A stretch of DNA of 64,000 nucleotides from Bordetella parapertussis (GCA_945870575.1 CAMBSK010000004.1:1-64000), one strand, 5' to 3'; counted from the stretch's first letter, positions 7,401 through 15,810 are shown. The notes: a model not told the origin generated them from the sequence alone. A program made the numbers and translations.

Positions 7401-8756
7401 ATGTTCTCGAAACAACGCAACACATTTCTTACCCTTATTGCACTGGCTGTTGTGGCCGCAGCTGGCTGGTGGTACCAAAACAAACAGGCTGCCTCCGCCG
7501 GTACAGGTGCAGCCCCTGCCGCTGCACCCGCAGGCGCGTCAAATTCTGCACCTGCCGGGGCTACAAAACCGGGTGCACCGGGCGGCGCGCCCGCCGGACC
7601 GCCCATGGCCATGGGTGTGGAAGTGGCGCTGGTGCAAAGCGCTGATTTGCGCGACGATGCCCAGGCTGTGGGCACGCTGAAGTCGCGCCAAAACACCATG
7701 ATCAGACCTGAGATTGCCGGCCGGGTGGTGGTGCTGGGCTTCAGCGACGGCATGCAGGTACGCGCCGGGCAAATGCTGGTGCAACTCGACGACAGCTTGC
7801 AGCGTGCAGAAATCGCGCAGGCGCTGGCGCAGGTGTCTATCGCCCAGGCCAACCACAAACGCAATCAGGAACTGGTGGCGCAAAACTTCATCGCCCAGCG
7901 TTCGCTGGATGAAAGCCAAGCCAATTTGCAAGTCGCCCAAGCGCAGTTGTCGCTGGGCTGCGCGCGCTGGCAGCGTATGAAAATCCTGGCACCGTATGCG
8001 GGCACGCTGGGCATTCGCACCGTCAATATCGGCGACTACGTCAAAGAGGGCGCAGATCTGGTGAATCTGGAGGACCTGAGCGCGCTGTATGTGGATTTCC
8101 GTCTGCCCGAGCGCTACCAGGACAAAGTGGCATTGCGCCAGGCGGTTGATGTGCAAGTTGACGCCATCCCCGGCCACAATTTTCAGGCGCGCATCGAAGC
8201 CATTGATCCTCTGATTGATGCCAACGGCCGTTCCATCAGCGTACGCGCCGTGATGGCTAACAACGGCGGTGCCGGCAAAGCCAAAGCCGCCTTAAATCCC
8301 CTGCCGGTGGTGCGCCCGGGCAAAGCTGTCACTGCCGCGAGTGCTGGTAATGTCGTGCTTCAATCAGCTGAAGAAGTGTGTCCAGCTTCTCAGATGCCTG
8401 CGGCTTCAGGCGCTACCTCCAACGGCCCTTTGCGCCCGGGTATGTTTGCTCGCGTGAATGCCTTGTTTGCGCTCAAGCAAGCGGCTTTGTCCATTCCTGA
8501 AGAAGCCATCGTGCCCATGGGCGGCAAACAATTTGTCATCAAGGCCGTGCCGCCCGACGCCGTGCCCGAACTCGGTCCTTTGCCGCCGGACACCAAGCTG
8601 GTGTCGCAACGCACCGAGGTCAAACTCGGTGCGCGCAGACCAGGGCGTGTAGAAATCCTCTCCGGTTTGACAGCCGCTGACACGGTGGTCGTCGCAGGTC
8701 AGTTCCGTCTGCAAAAAGACGGCACAGCGCTGCGTGTGATCGAAACCAGGAACTGA
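7401..8756 (+). CDS. RND efflux system, periplasmic adaptor (membrane fusion protein)
   Basis: The 451-residue adaptor links an inner-membrane RND pump to an outer-membrane channel. It has an N-terminal membrane anchor (residues about 10-25), an Ala/Pro/Gly-rich periplasmic linker (about 30-70), a lipoyl half-motif around 100 (IRPEIAGRVVVLGFSDG), a helical hairpin (about 130-190), the second lipoyl half (KILAPYAGTLG) and a beta-barrel domain. Between GRSISVRAVMANNG and GPLRPGMFARV lies an unusual Ala-rich insertion of about 50 residues with one Cys; homologues usually connect these strands directly. The pump gene starts 1 base after the stop. No outer-membrane factor gene follows, so TolC-type partners must be elsewhere. 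Confidence 0.9.
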   Translation: MFSKQRNTFLTLIALAVVAAAGWWYQNKQAASAGTGAAPAAAPAGASNSAPAGATKPGAPGGAPAGPPMAMGVEVALVQSADLRDDAQAVGTLKSRQNTMIRPEIAGRVVVLGFSDGMQVRAGQMLVQLDDSLQRAEIAQALAQVSIAQANHKRNQELVAQNFIAQRSLDESQANLQVAQAQLSLGCARWQRMKILAPYAGTLGIRTVNIGDYVKEGADLVNLEDLSALYVDFRLPERYQDKVALRQAVDVQVDAIPGHNFQARIEAIDPLIDANGRSISVRAVMANNGGAGKAKAALNPLPVVRPGKAVTAASAGNVVLQSAEEVCPASQMPAASGATSNGPLRPGMFARVNALFALKQAALSIPEEAIVPMGGKQFVIKAVPPDAVPELGPLPPDTKLVSQRTEVKLGARRPGRVEILSGLTAADTVVVAGQFRLQKDGTALRVIETRN

Positions 8757-8757
8757 C

Positions 8758-11700
8758 ATGCAACTGCCTGAACTGTCGATACGTCGCCCGGTTTTCGCGA
8801 CCGTGTTGTCTATGCTGATTGTGCTGATAGGCGCCGTCTCCTTCAACCGCTTGGTGGTGCGCGAGTACCCCAAGATCGACAACCCCACGGTCACGGTAGA
8901 GACCCGTTACGTCGGCGCGTCCAGCGCGGTGATCGAGTCGCAGGTCACCAAAATTTTGGAGGACTCTTTGTCCGGTGTTGAAGGCTTGGACGTGATCACC
9001 TCTATCAGCCGCCAGGAACAAAGCCAGATCACAGTCAAATTTTTATTGACCCGCGACCCGGACGCTGCGGCCTCGGATGTGCGCGACAAAGTCTCGCGGG
9101 TGCGCCAGCGCTTACCCGCCGGGATTGATGAACCGGTGATTGCCAAGGTTGAAGCCGATGCGTTTCCGGTGATCTGGTTCTCGCTGAGTTCCGAAACCTT
9201 GAATACGCTGCAACTCAGTGATCTCGCCAACCGCATCGCCAAGCCCATGATGCAAACCGCGCCCGGTGTGGCCGATGTGCGCATCTTCGGCGAACGCAAA
9301 TACGCCATGCGTATCTGGCTGGACACCGACCGCCTGGCCGCTTACAAGCTGACCACGCAGGATGTGGAAGAAGCTTTGCGCCGCTCCAACATCGAAGTGC
9401 CGGCCGGCAGGGTGGAGAGCCAGTCGCGCGAATTCAACGTGACCACCGCCACCGATTTGAGCAAACCCGAAGAGTTCGAGGACATCGTGGTGCGCAGCGT
9501 CAACGGCATGGTGGTGCGCATGCGGGATGTGGCCCGGGTTGAAATCGGTCCGTTGGCCGAGCGCTTTTTGGTGCGCTACAACGGCGGCGAAGCAGTGGCC
9601 TTGGGCGTGCTGAGAAACACCACCGCCAATCCGCTGGAGCTGACCAAAGCTTTGACAGCCATGCTGCCGCGCATCAAAGAAAACCTGCCACCTGCGGCCA
9701 AGATTGAAACCTCTTACGACTCGTCGGTGTTCATCGAAAAATCCATTGAAGCGGTTTACCAAACCATTCTGGAAGCCGCTGCATTGGTGGCCTTCGTCAT
9801 CTTTTTCTTTTTGCGCACTCTGCGTGCGTCCATCATTCCGCTGATCACCATCCCTGTGTCGCTTACCGGCAGCTTCGCCTTGATGGCCATGTTCGGTTTT
9901 TCCATCAATTCGTTGACCTTGCTGGCGCTGGTGCTGGCCATCGGGCTGGTGGTGGATGACGCCATTGTGGTGCTGGAAAACATTTACCGCTACATCGAAG
10001 AGGGCATGGAACCGTTTGCCGCCTCCATCAAAGGCGTGAGGGAAATCGGTTTTGCCGTGGTCGCCATGACGCTGACTTTGGTGGCTGTGTTCGCGCCACT
10101 TGCATTCACGCCCGGGCGCACCGGTCGCTTGTTTGCCGAGTTTGCGCTGGCGCTGGCCGGTGCGGTGCTGGTGTCCGGTGTGGTGGCCTTGTCGCTGTCG
10201 CCCATGATGTGTTCGTTGCTGCTCAAGCACAATGACAAACCCGGCTGGCTGGACCGTTTCATTGGCGGCATGCTCGAGGGTTTGACGCAAGGCTATAGCC
10301 GCGTGCTGCGCTGGACTTTGACTGCCTCGCGTGTCGGCGGCATTCAGTTGTCCAGACGCTGGCTGGTGGTAGCCATCATGGTGGCGGCAGCCTGGGGTTC
10401 TTATATGTTGTTCGTCGCCGCCAAAACCGAACTCTCGCCCATGGAAGACCGTGGCGTGATCTTGGTTGTCATCAACGGGCCCGATGGCTCGACGCTGGAA
10501 TACACCTCCAAATACGTGAATATGCTGGAAAAGTTAGGCCGCAGGTACAGCGAGTTCGATAAATTCTTCGCGGTGGTCGGCAATCCCACCGTGGCGCAAG
10601 GCGCGGTGTTCATGGCGGCCAAGCCGTGGGACGAGCGACCAAAATCCACGCTGGAGATTGCGCGAGAGATGATGCCTTTGATGTCAACTGTGCCAGGTGT
10701 CATGGCGTTTCCCATCACCCCGCCATCGCTGGGCCAGGCGTTTCGCGAGCGACCATTTAACTTCGTGGTCATCACTGGCGACAGTTATGAAAACCTGGCC
10801 AAAGTCACCAAAACTTTCCAAGATGAAATCGCTAAAAACCCGGGCATCCAAGGCGTGGACGTGGACTTGCGTTTGAACAAACCGGAAATCAGCATGGAAG
10901 TAGACCGGGATCGCGCCGCTGATCTGGGTATTCCGGTGGAAACCATTGCGCGTGCAGTGGAAACCGCCATGGGTGGGCGCACAGTCACGCAGTTCAAAAG
11001 CAATGGCGAACAGTACGACGTCGTGGTGCAGGCGACCGCGCAAGGGCGCGACACGCCCTCGGGCATAGAAAAGATTTTTGTGCGCGGCCACGGCGACGCC
11101 ATGGTTCCTTTGTCGGCGCTGGTGAAGTTGAAAGAGGTGGTGGTGCCGCGCGAGCTCAACCATTTTGCGCAACGCCGCAGCGTCACATTCACGGCCAATC
11201 TGGCGCCCACGTATTCGCTGGGAGAGGCGCTGAAATTCATGAACGAGGTCAGCAAGAGAGTGCTGAAGTCCGGTTATTCCACCGACTTGAACGGCAACTC
11301 GCGCGAATTCCTACAGTCCACCGGTTCACTGACCGGCGTGTTTGTGCTGGCGCTGCTGTTCATTTTCCTGGTGCTGGCCGCGCAGTTTGAAAGCTTTGTC
11401 GACCCCTTCGTCATCATGCTGTCCGTGCCTTTGTCCATGGTCGGTGCATTGCTGGCCTTGAAATTCACCGAAAGCACTTTGAATGTGTACAGCCAGATCG
11501 GACTCATCACCTTGGTCGGATTGATCACCAAGCACGGCATTTTGATTGTCGAGTTTGCCAACCAGTTGCGCGCCGGCGGCATGTCGGCGCTGGACGCGGT
11601 GCATCGCTCGGCCACGTTGCGTTTGCGGCCTATTTTGATGACCACCGGCGCCATGGTGCTGGGCGCGATTCCGCTGGCGTTGGCGACCGGCGCGGGCTCG

Positions 11701-11862
11701 GAGAGCCGTCGTCAAATTGGCTGGGTGATTGTCGGCGGCATGTCGCTGGGAACCTTGCTGACCATCTTCGTGGTGCCGACCATGTACTCGCTGCTGGCGC
11801 GCAAGGGCACACCCGGGCCGAACATGACGGTGGTTGATGACACACCGCCGGCGCACGCGTAA
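8758..11862 (+). CDS. RND efflux pump, inner-membrane transporter (HAE1 family)
   Basis: A 1034-residue proton-driven exporter. It starts MQLPELSIRRPVFATVLSML, the standard first transmembrane helix of AcrB/MexB-like pumps. The proton-relay Asp pair is seen in IGLVVDDAIVVLENIYRY at about residue 400 (TM4). Two large periplasmic loops follow TM1 and TM7, and a second bundle of helices ends near GWVIVGGMSLGTLLTIFVVPTMYSLL. The sequence is closest in feel to MexK/MdtC-like or CusA-unrelated HAE1 pumps, but substrates cannot be read from sequence. It forms an operon with the adaptor directly upstream and converges on mobA with a gap of 6 bases. Confidence 0.93.
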   Translation: MQLPELSIRRPVFATVLSMLIVLIGAVSFNRLVVREYPKIDNPTVTVETRYVGASSAVIESQVTKILEDSLSGVEGLDVITSISRQEQSQITVKFLLTRDPDAAASDVRDKVSRVRQRLPAGIDEPVIAKVEADAFPVIWFSLSSETLNTLQLSDLANRIAKPMMQTAPGVADVRIFGERKYAMRIWLDTDRLAAYKLTTQDVEEALRRSNIEVPAGRVESQSREFNVTTATDLSKPEEFEDIVVRSVNGMVVRMRDVARVEIGPLAERFLVRYNGGEAVALGVLRNTTANPLELTKALTAMLPRIKENLPPAAKIETSYDSSVFIEKSIEAVYQTILEAAALVAFVIFFFLRTLRASIIPLITIPVSLTGSFALMAMFGFSINSLTLLALVLAIGLVVDDAIVVLENIYRYIEEGMEPFAASIKGVREIGFAVVAMTLTLVAVFAPLAFTPGRTGRLFAEFALALAGAVLVSGVVALSLSPMMCSLLLKHNDKPGWLDRFIGGMLEGLTQGYSRVLRWTLTASRVGGIQLSRRWLVVAIMVAAAWGSYMLFVAAKTELSPMEDRGVILVVINGPDGSTLEYTSKYVNMLEKLGRRYSEFDKFFAVVGNPTVAQGAVFMAAKPWDERPKSTLEIAREMMPLMSTVPGVMAFPITPPSLGQAFRERPFNFVVITGDSYENLAKVTKTFQDEIAKNPGIQGVDVDLRLNKPEISMEVDRDRAADLGIPVETIARAVETAMGGRTVTQFKSNGEQYDVVVQATAQGRDTPSGIEKIFVRGHGDAMVPLSALVKLKEVVVPRELNHFAQRRSVTFTANLAPTYSLGEALKFMNEVSKRVLKSGYSTDLNGNSREFLQSTGSLTGVFVLALLFIFLVLAAQFESFVDPFVIMLSVPLSMVGALLALKFTESTLNVYSQIGLITLVGLITKHGILIVEFANQLRAGGMSALDAVHRSATLRLRPILMTTGAMVLGAIPLALATGAGSESRRQIGWVIVGGMSLGTLLTIFVVPTMYSLLARKGTPGPNMTVVDDTPPAHA

Positions 11863-11868
11863 AGAATT

Positions 11869-12504
11869 TCAGGGCAATAGGTCTTGAAGCTCTTGCAGCG
11901 TATTCGCATTGGCGAATGGGTGGACGCCTTCTGCGGTTTGCGTAAATTCACACAATGCCAGGGGTGATTCCTGTTGCGCCCACGCACTGATTTTGTGGCC
12001 GCCGTTTTGTAAAAAGTGGCGCAATGAATCCGTCAAACTACGGTGCATCAAACAAAACACAGGTTGCAATTCCCAAGTGTTGTCGGATGAGCGCGGCGTT
12101 TGCACCATGGCTATCAATGATTGTTTTGCTGTCGCCGCTGCTGCCAGTTTCTCCACCAAATCCAGCGGAAAAAACGGACTGTCACAAGGCACGGTGACAA
12201 GCCATTCGCTGTCGCAGTGTTGCAGCCCGCTGAGAAAACCGCTGAGCGGCCCCATGTCTGCAAAGTCTGTGTCAGCAATTACCTTCAAGCCGGTCAAGGC
12301 GTAGTCAGCGGGGTTGCGGTTGGCGTTGATCAGCACTTGCGTCACCTGCGGCTGCAAACGCATGATGGCGTGTTGCACCAGCGTCTGGCCGCGAAACAGT
12401 TGCAAACCTTTGTCCACGCCGCCCATGCGCGAAGCCCGCCCGCCAGCCAGTATGCAGCCGGTGATGTGGTGTTTAGCAGGAGGCTGAAACGCAGCGGGCA
12501 GCAT
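11869..12504 (-). CDS. mobA: Molybdenum cofactor guanylyltransferase
   Basis: Attaches GMP to molybdopterin to make MGD, the cofactor of DMSO-reductase-type enzymes. The 211-residue product begins with the nucleotide-binding motif GCILAGGRASRMGGVDKGL (residues about 16-34) and contains the Asp-rich PCDSPFFP loop (about 107) that binds Mg-GTP in this family. I start it at the ATG at 12504; the reading frame upstream of this is antisense to moaA and not coding. It follows moaA with only 2 bases between them, so the two form a molybdenum cofactor operon on the minus strand. Confidence 0.94.
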   Translation of the reverse strand: MLPAAFQPPAKHHITGCILAGGRASRMGGVDKGLQLFRGQTLVQHAIMRLQPQVTQVLINANRNPADYALTGLKVIADTDFADMGPLSGFLSGLQHCDSEWLVTVPCDSPFFPLDLVEKLAAAATAKQSLIAMVQTPRSSDNTWELQPVFCLMHRSLTDSLRHFLQNGGHKISAWAQQESPLALCEFTQTAEGVHPFANANTLQELQDLLP

Positions 12505-12506
12505 GG

Positions 12507-13664
12507 TCAGCCGCCGATGTAGCTCATTTCCACGCGTTTTTTGCCGGGCGCAGTGGCGGGCAACTGGTTCAAGCCGCGTAGCTCTGAGTAGCGGTCTTCG
12601 CGTTGTTGCCAGATCAGGCCGACGGCCGAGGCGATGTCTGCGTCGCTGGCGCCTTCGCGCAACAGGCTGCGCAAATCGTGGCCTTGCACCGCGAACAAAC
12701 ACAAATACAACTGGCCTTCGGTAGACAAACGCGCGCGGTTGCAATCGCGGCAAAAGGCTTGCGTCACGCTGCTGATGACACCGACTTCGCCCAGCGCTGG
12801 ATCGAATTGGCCTGAGGCGTCTGCATAGCCCCAGCGTTGCGCGGTTTCGCCCGGGGCGCTGGCTTCTAAAGGCACCAGCGGAAATTCGGTTTGCAATAGC
12901 TTGATCAGTTCGGCGGAGGGCAGCACCTCGTCCATCTTCCAGCCGTTGGTTTCGCCTACATCCATGTATTCGATGAAGCGCAACGTGATGCCGCTGCCTC
13001 GAAAGTGGCGCGCCATGGGAATGATTTCGCCGAGGTTGGTACTTTTCTTGACCACCATATTGATTTTCAGACCGCTGAAGTTGCCTTTGGCGTCGAGCCC
13101 CAGACCGGCTTTTTTGGCGGCTTCGATGCCGTCCAGCACATCGGCCACAGGGAAGTCCACATCATTCATGGCGCGGAAGATGGCGTCGTCCAAACCGTCG
13201 AGACTGACGGTGACGCGTTGCAGACCAGCGGCTTTCAGCGCTTGCGCTTTTCTTCTCAGCAATGAGCCGTTGGTGGTCAAGGTCAGGTCCAGCGGTTTGC
13301 CTTCAGGTGTGCGAAGCGCAGAGAGTTGTTCGATTAAGAGCTCGAGGTTTTTGCGCAGCAATGGCTCGCCGCCGGTGAGCCGGATTTTTTGCACGCCGTG
13401 CGCCACAAAAATGGACGCGGTGCGGGTGATTTCCTCAAAGCTCAAGAGTGAGGAGTGCGGCAGGTATTTGTAATTGGTGTCGAAGACTTCCTTGGGCATG
13501 CAGTAGTTGCAGCGGAAGTTGCATCGGTCGGTGACGCTGATACGCAAGTCGCGCAGCGGGCGACCAAGCTTGTCGCCGAGCAAACCGTTGGCAGGAATAG
13601 CTTGGGTGGGGATGGTGGCGCGGAGATTGCGCTGATCGATGACGGGGATGACGCGTTCTGACAT
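12507..13664 (-). CDS. moaA: GTP 3',8-cyclase (molybdenum cofactor biosynthesis protein A)
   Basis: Radical SAM enzyme that, with MoaC, converts GTP to cyclic pyranopterin monophosphate, the first step of molybdopterin synthesis. The 385-residue protein has the radical SAM cluster Cys at 48, 52 and 55 (CNFRCNYC), the GGEP SAM-binding motif (TGGEPLLRK), the second, GTP-binding Fe-S cluster in [11 protein letters not shown] plus a later Cys, and the essential C-terminal Gly-Gly (MSYIGG). Slightly long N-terminus, as in other Burkholderiales. Its upstream region is occupied 15 bases away by a transposase remnant, so its original promoter may have been displaced. Confidence 0.96.
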   Translation of the reverse strand: MSERVIPVIDQRNLRATIPTQAIPANGLLGDKLGRPLRDLRISVTDRCNFRCNYCMPKEVFDTNYKYLPHSSLLSFEEITRTASIFVAHGVQKIRLTGGEPLLRKNLELLIEQLSALRTPEGKPLDLTLTTNGSLLRRKAQALKAAGLQRVTVSLDGLDDAIFRAMNDVDFPVADVLDGIEAAKKAGLGLDAKGNFSGLKINMVVKKSTNLGEIIPMARHFRGSGITLRFIEYMDVGETNGWKMDEVLPSAELIKLLQTEFPLVPLEASAPGETAQRWGYADASGQFDPALGEVGVISSVTQAFCRDCNRARLSTEGQLYLCLFAVQGHDLRSLLREGASDADIASAVGLIWQQREDRYSELRGLNQLPATAPGKKRVEMSYIGG

Positions 13665-13678
13665 GGGGGGATTGTCCC

Positions 13679-13852
13679 TCAGAACGGTTTTCGTCTAAGT
13701 TGGTCATATTTTTTAGTAACCCCACTTGGGTTTCGCAAATAGTCGAGGTTTAGGACAGGGGCATGACCTTGGTGAACAAGAGCGCCCAGGCCCTTGACCA
13801 TCTCCACTGCCTCGAGCTTGAATTCCCGGTTGAATTTCCTTCTCGTATCCAT
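13679..13852 (-). pseudogene. Transposase OrfA remnant (IS3-type), N-terminal 28 or so codons only
   Basis: The minus strand from the ATG at 13852 reads MDTRRKFNREFKLEAVEMVK, the helix-turn-helix N-terminus of IS3/IS911-type OrfA (HTH_Tnp_1 family). A GGAGG ribosome-binding site lies 7 bases upstream. After about residue 28 the similarity stops. The frame runs on through unrelated codons to a TGA at 13679-13681, giving a 57-codon stub. No OrfB and no clear terminal inverted repeats are visible. The stub ends 15 bases before moaA, and the CRISPR array starts 66 bases before its ATG on the other side. It is probably all that is left of an insertion and deletion event. Confidence 0.68.
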
Positions 13853-13917
13853 AAACAACCTCCAGTTTCATTTAACACCTTAACAAAGTGTCTTTGAAAC
13901 CAGCAGCAGCCCACAGC

Positions 13918-14126
13918 GTTCACTGCCGCGTAGGCAGCTTAGAAACGCAGCGGTCTCCCAAACCACCACGGCGGTGGGTTCACTGCCGCGTAGGCAGCTT
14001 AGAAAAAAGAAACCCTGAGCGACGACCAGAAGATGGAGTTCACTGCCGCGTAGGCAGCATAGAAATTGGCAGAAAAAGCCCACGCCAAAACCGTGGCCGT
14101 TCACTGCCGCATGGGCAGCTTAGAAA
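13918..14126 (+). CRISPR. Orphan type I-F CRISPR array, four repeats and three spacers
   Basis: Four 28-base repeats lie at 13918-13945, 13978-14005, 14038-14065 and 14099-14126. They begin GTTCACTGCCGCGTAGGCAG and end CTTAGAAA, the type I-F (Ypest) repeat with its GCCGcgtaGGC hairpin. Spacers are 32, 32 and 33 bases, the normal I-F length. Repeats 1 and 2 are identical, repeat 3 has one change (CATAGAAA) and repeat 4 has changes in the hairpin loop and stem (GCCGCATGGGC). Decay toward the right fits a leader on the left and plus-strand transcription. No cas gene is in the window; an IS remnant occupies the position where leader and cas genes might have been. Confidence 0.92.
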
Positions 14127-14148
14127 ATGCAAGCATGACGCCGATTAA

Positions 14149-14541
14149 CTAAACAAGTTGTACAGACATTGATTGACCGAGCTTAGAAGCTTGCTTCACA
14201 AACGATTTATCAAAGGTCAGCAATGCCTCGTCCTTTTGACTCAAACCCAAGTGAAGCGCGTCTGCAAAATCCAAGCCGTTGAGATACGCCGTCAGCGCAT
14301 TACGTATGACTTGCTCATGCGCTGGTTTGAAATTCGGCAAACTCATCAATAGATTCAGGCTGTCAACAATCTCCGTCGACGTGCAGTCGTTCGACTCCAG
14401 AACCCATACCAATTCCAGCATGACAGTCACTGGGGCGGTAAATATCTCATTGGATGCAAGCAGGGCGCGGGCTTTTTTGAATTGCAAGACATCGTCTTTC
14501 AGCAGCAGTCGTGCCAAGACATTAGTGTCCAAGGCTTTCAT
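14149..14541 (-). CDS. PIN-domain toxin, VapC family
   Basis: A 130-residue predicted Mg-dependent ribonuclease toxin. The four acidic positions of the PIN active site are present: Asp5 in MKALDTNVLARL, Glu in VMLELVWVLE (about 43), Asp in LNGLDFADALHL (about 93-96) and Asp in ALLTFDKSF (about 111). VapC toxins cleave tRNA or rRNA. The gene overlaps the upstream antitoxin gene by 4 bases (ATGA), the usual coupled arrangement with antitoxin first. It ends 22 bases from the CRISPR array, transcribed toward it. Confidence 0.88.
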   Translation of the reverse strand: MKALDTNVLARLLLKDDVLQFKKARALLASNEIFTAPVTVMLELVWVLESNDCTSTEIVDSLNLLMSLPNFKPAHEQVIRNALTAYLNGLDFADALHLGLSQKDEALLTFDKSFVKQASKLGQSMSVQLV

Positions 14542-14798
14542 GGCGCGTGACGCGCTTGGAGCTTGCGCTTGATCGCTGCTTCGGTGTCTGCATCACTGAG
14601 CCTTTGGCGTTCAGGCTTGAACAAACAACCGGCTACTTCTGAGAGTTGCGTCACCGTGTGTTTTGCCAAAGGCCGCAGCCGGATTTCACCGTCTATCCAG
14701 CTGACCTCCAACTGTGAACCCGCAGAAAGCTGAGCATCAAGCCGTATGGATTTGGGAATGACGAATTGACCTTTGCTGGAGAGTGTGACGGTTTCCAT
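14538..14798 (-). CDS. AbrB/MazE-type antitoxin, VapB family
   Basis: An 86-residue protein whose first 45 residues form a SpoVT-AbrB swapped-hairpin DNA-binding domain (METVTLSSKGQFVIPKSIR, then SWIDGEIRLRPL). The C-terminal half would wrap and block the VapC active site. It starts at the ATG at 14798. No strong Shine-Dalgarno is seen in front, and the predicted transcription start lies only about 20 bases upstream, so the leader is very short. As usual for this class it probably represses its own promoter; direct repeats overlap the -10 box (separate entry). Confidence 0.87.
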   Translation of the reverse strand: METVTLSSKGQFVIPKSIRLDAQLSAGSQLEVSWIDGEIRLRPLAKHTVTQLSEVAGCLFKPERQRLSDADTEAAIKRKLQARHAP

Positions 14799-14817
14799 GG
14801 CGGGTAGGGTGAGTTAA

Positions 14818-14855
14818 GTAAGACAGATGGTAAGACAAATTAAATCTGCTGTCAA
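14818..14855 (-). promoter_or_regulatory. vapBC promoter with direct-repeat operator
   Basis: On the minus strand a perfect -35 box TTGACA (plus-strand 14850-14855) is followed after exactly 17 bases by TACCAT (14827-14832). Two copies of the 8-mer TGTCTTAC (plus-strand GTAAGACA at 14818-14825 and 14830-14837) are spaced 12 bases apart. They overlap the -10 box, a good position for autorepression by the AbrB-type antitoxin. The assignment is from pattern only. Confidence 0.6.
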
Positions 14856-14930
14856 TTTGAAACACTCCCCAAAAACGGGTCCATCTAAGGTTCAGGGAAA
14901 GGGTCGGTCAAAGGTTTGTTTCTGAGGCAT

Positions 14931-15263
14931 TTATTGCACAGTAATTTGCACTTGTTTACCTGTTCGCGCCAACATATCTACCAACGCATCAATGGTGAAT
15001 TTTACGGACTTCTTGTTGATCACATCAGATACCCTTGGACGTGTCACACCTAGGATCAAAGCGGCGTCAGATTGTTTTAAATCCTTCTCTTCAATCCAAA
15101 CAGCAAGTTCTGTCATCAAGGACTCCTTGATGAACAGTTTCTCAGAGATGATCTTGTTGCTCTCTTCAAGTAGCTTGGCAGCCTCTTTTGGCTCAAAGCC
15201 CAACTCAGCGAAGATATTGGCACCTACCGGAGTGATGTGCCCCAATTTGCTATTGCGCTTCAT
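14931..15263 (-). CDS. XRE-family antitoxin, HigA-like
   Basis: A 110-residue helix-turn-helix protein. The C-terminal half carries the HTH: residues about 62-85, LKQSDAALILGVTRPRVSDV, with the following INKKSVKFTIDALVDMLARTG typical of the Xre antitoxins that pair with Gp49/HigB toxins (HTH_37 type). The N-terminal half is helical and acidic. It begins inside the end of the toxin gene with a 4-base ATGA overlap, so the order is toxin first, as in higBA. Composition is more AT-rich than neighbouring core genes, which suggests acquisition. Confidence 0.86.
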   Translation of the reverse strand: MKRNSKLGHITPVGANIFAELGFEPKEAAKLLEESNKIISEKLFIKESLMTELAVWIEEKDLKQSDAALILGVTRPRVSDVINKKSVKFTIDALVDMLARTGKQVQITVQ

Positions 15264-15619
15264 TTCTTACTCCTTTCTTTGATCAATTCCTTGTACCGAG
15301 CTGAAGATAAATCTTTGTCCTTTTTACTTGTGACCGGTGTCTTTTTCTTGAAGCAGTGGAGCACATACACAGCCTCTTCAAACTTCGCCACATACATCAC
15401 TCGAAACCACCCATCATCCAAGTTGATTCGAATCTCCTTTGTGCCGGGACCGACAATGTCAAAAGGTTTCCAATCGTCAGGATCAAGTCCTTTTTGAATT
15501 TGGTTCAACTGATGACCTGCCTGCTTGCGCGCTTCCAAGGTAAACGTTTTTTCGTCCGTTAAATCTTTGTAAGAGGATCCGCACCAGCCAATTGGCTTCT
15601 CTATGGGTTTGTCTTTCAT
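15260..15619 (-). CDS. Gp49/HigB-like toxin (RelE superfamily)
   Basis: A 119-residue protein with the compact basic fold of phage-derived Gp49-like (DUF891) toxins. It has KSLEARKQAGHQ-like helices at about 28-45 (here FTLEARKQAGHQLNQI), then the beta-sheet segment GTKEIRINLDDGWFRVMYVAKF and VYVLHCFKKKTPVTSKKD, ending with AxxRYKELIKERSK. The FKKKTxxT motif is the family's strongest signature. Relatives cleave mRNA on the ribosome. It lies immediately upstream of its antitoxin with a 4-base overlap. A promoter with a palindromic operator precedes it. Confidence 0.87.
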   Translation of the reverse strand: MKDKPIEKPIGWCGSSYKDLTDEKTFTLEARKQAGHQLNQIQKGLDPDDWKPFDIVGPGTKEIRINLDDGWFRVMYVAKFEEAVYVLHCFKKKTPVTSKKDKDLSSARYKELIKERSKK

Positions 15620-15628
15620 AGCGACCCT

Positions 15629-15657
15629 AATGTATCAAATTTTATACACGCCATCAA
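15629..15657 (-). promoter_or_regulatory. higBA promoter with palindromic operator
   Basis: The minus strand has TTGATG (plus-strand 15652-15657) and TACATT (15629-15634) separated by 17 bases, giving a plausible sigma-70 promoter about 10 bases before the toxin start. The near-perfect 18-base palindrome TGTATCAAATTTTATACA (15631-15648), with only one mismatched pair, lies in the spacer and overlaps the -10 box. It is the likely binding site of the Xre antitoxin. Confidence 0.55.
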
Positions 15658-15753
15658 TCTGCTTCTTACATCTGTTCTTTAAGAGCTAGCGTTCAATTAA
15701 TCAACAAATACTTAAATATTATGTAAAAACTCTTGTTGAGTATTTCTAAAGAA

Positions 15754-15780
15754 TAAAAAAAGACCCGCCGAAGCGGATCT
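15754..15780 (-). terminator. Rho-independent terminator of hppA
   Basis: On the minus strand AGATCCGC and GCGGGTCT form an 8-base-pair stem with one G-U pair and a stable TTCG loop, followed by a run of T (plus-strand A at 15754-15760). It lies 30 bases after the hppA stop codon. The 15620-15753 stretch beyond it holds only the higBA promoter region and AT-rich sequence. Confidence 0.9.
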
Positions 15781-15810
15781 TCCTGTTTACTTAAAAAAAG
15801 CCAATTCAGC

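Noticed and set aside
13880..14148. Open reading frames on both strands across the CRISPR array, with repeated SCLRGSE or VHCRVGSLE peptides
   Set aside because: The periodic peptide is only the translation of the 28-base repeats; no ribosome-binding site or family similarity.
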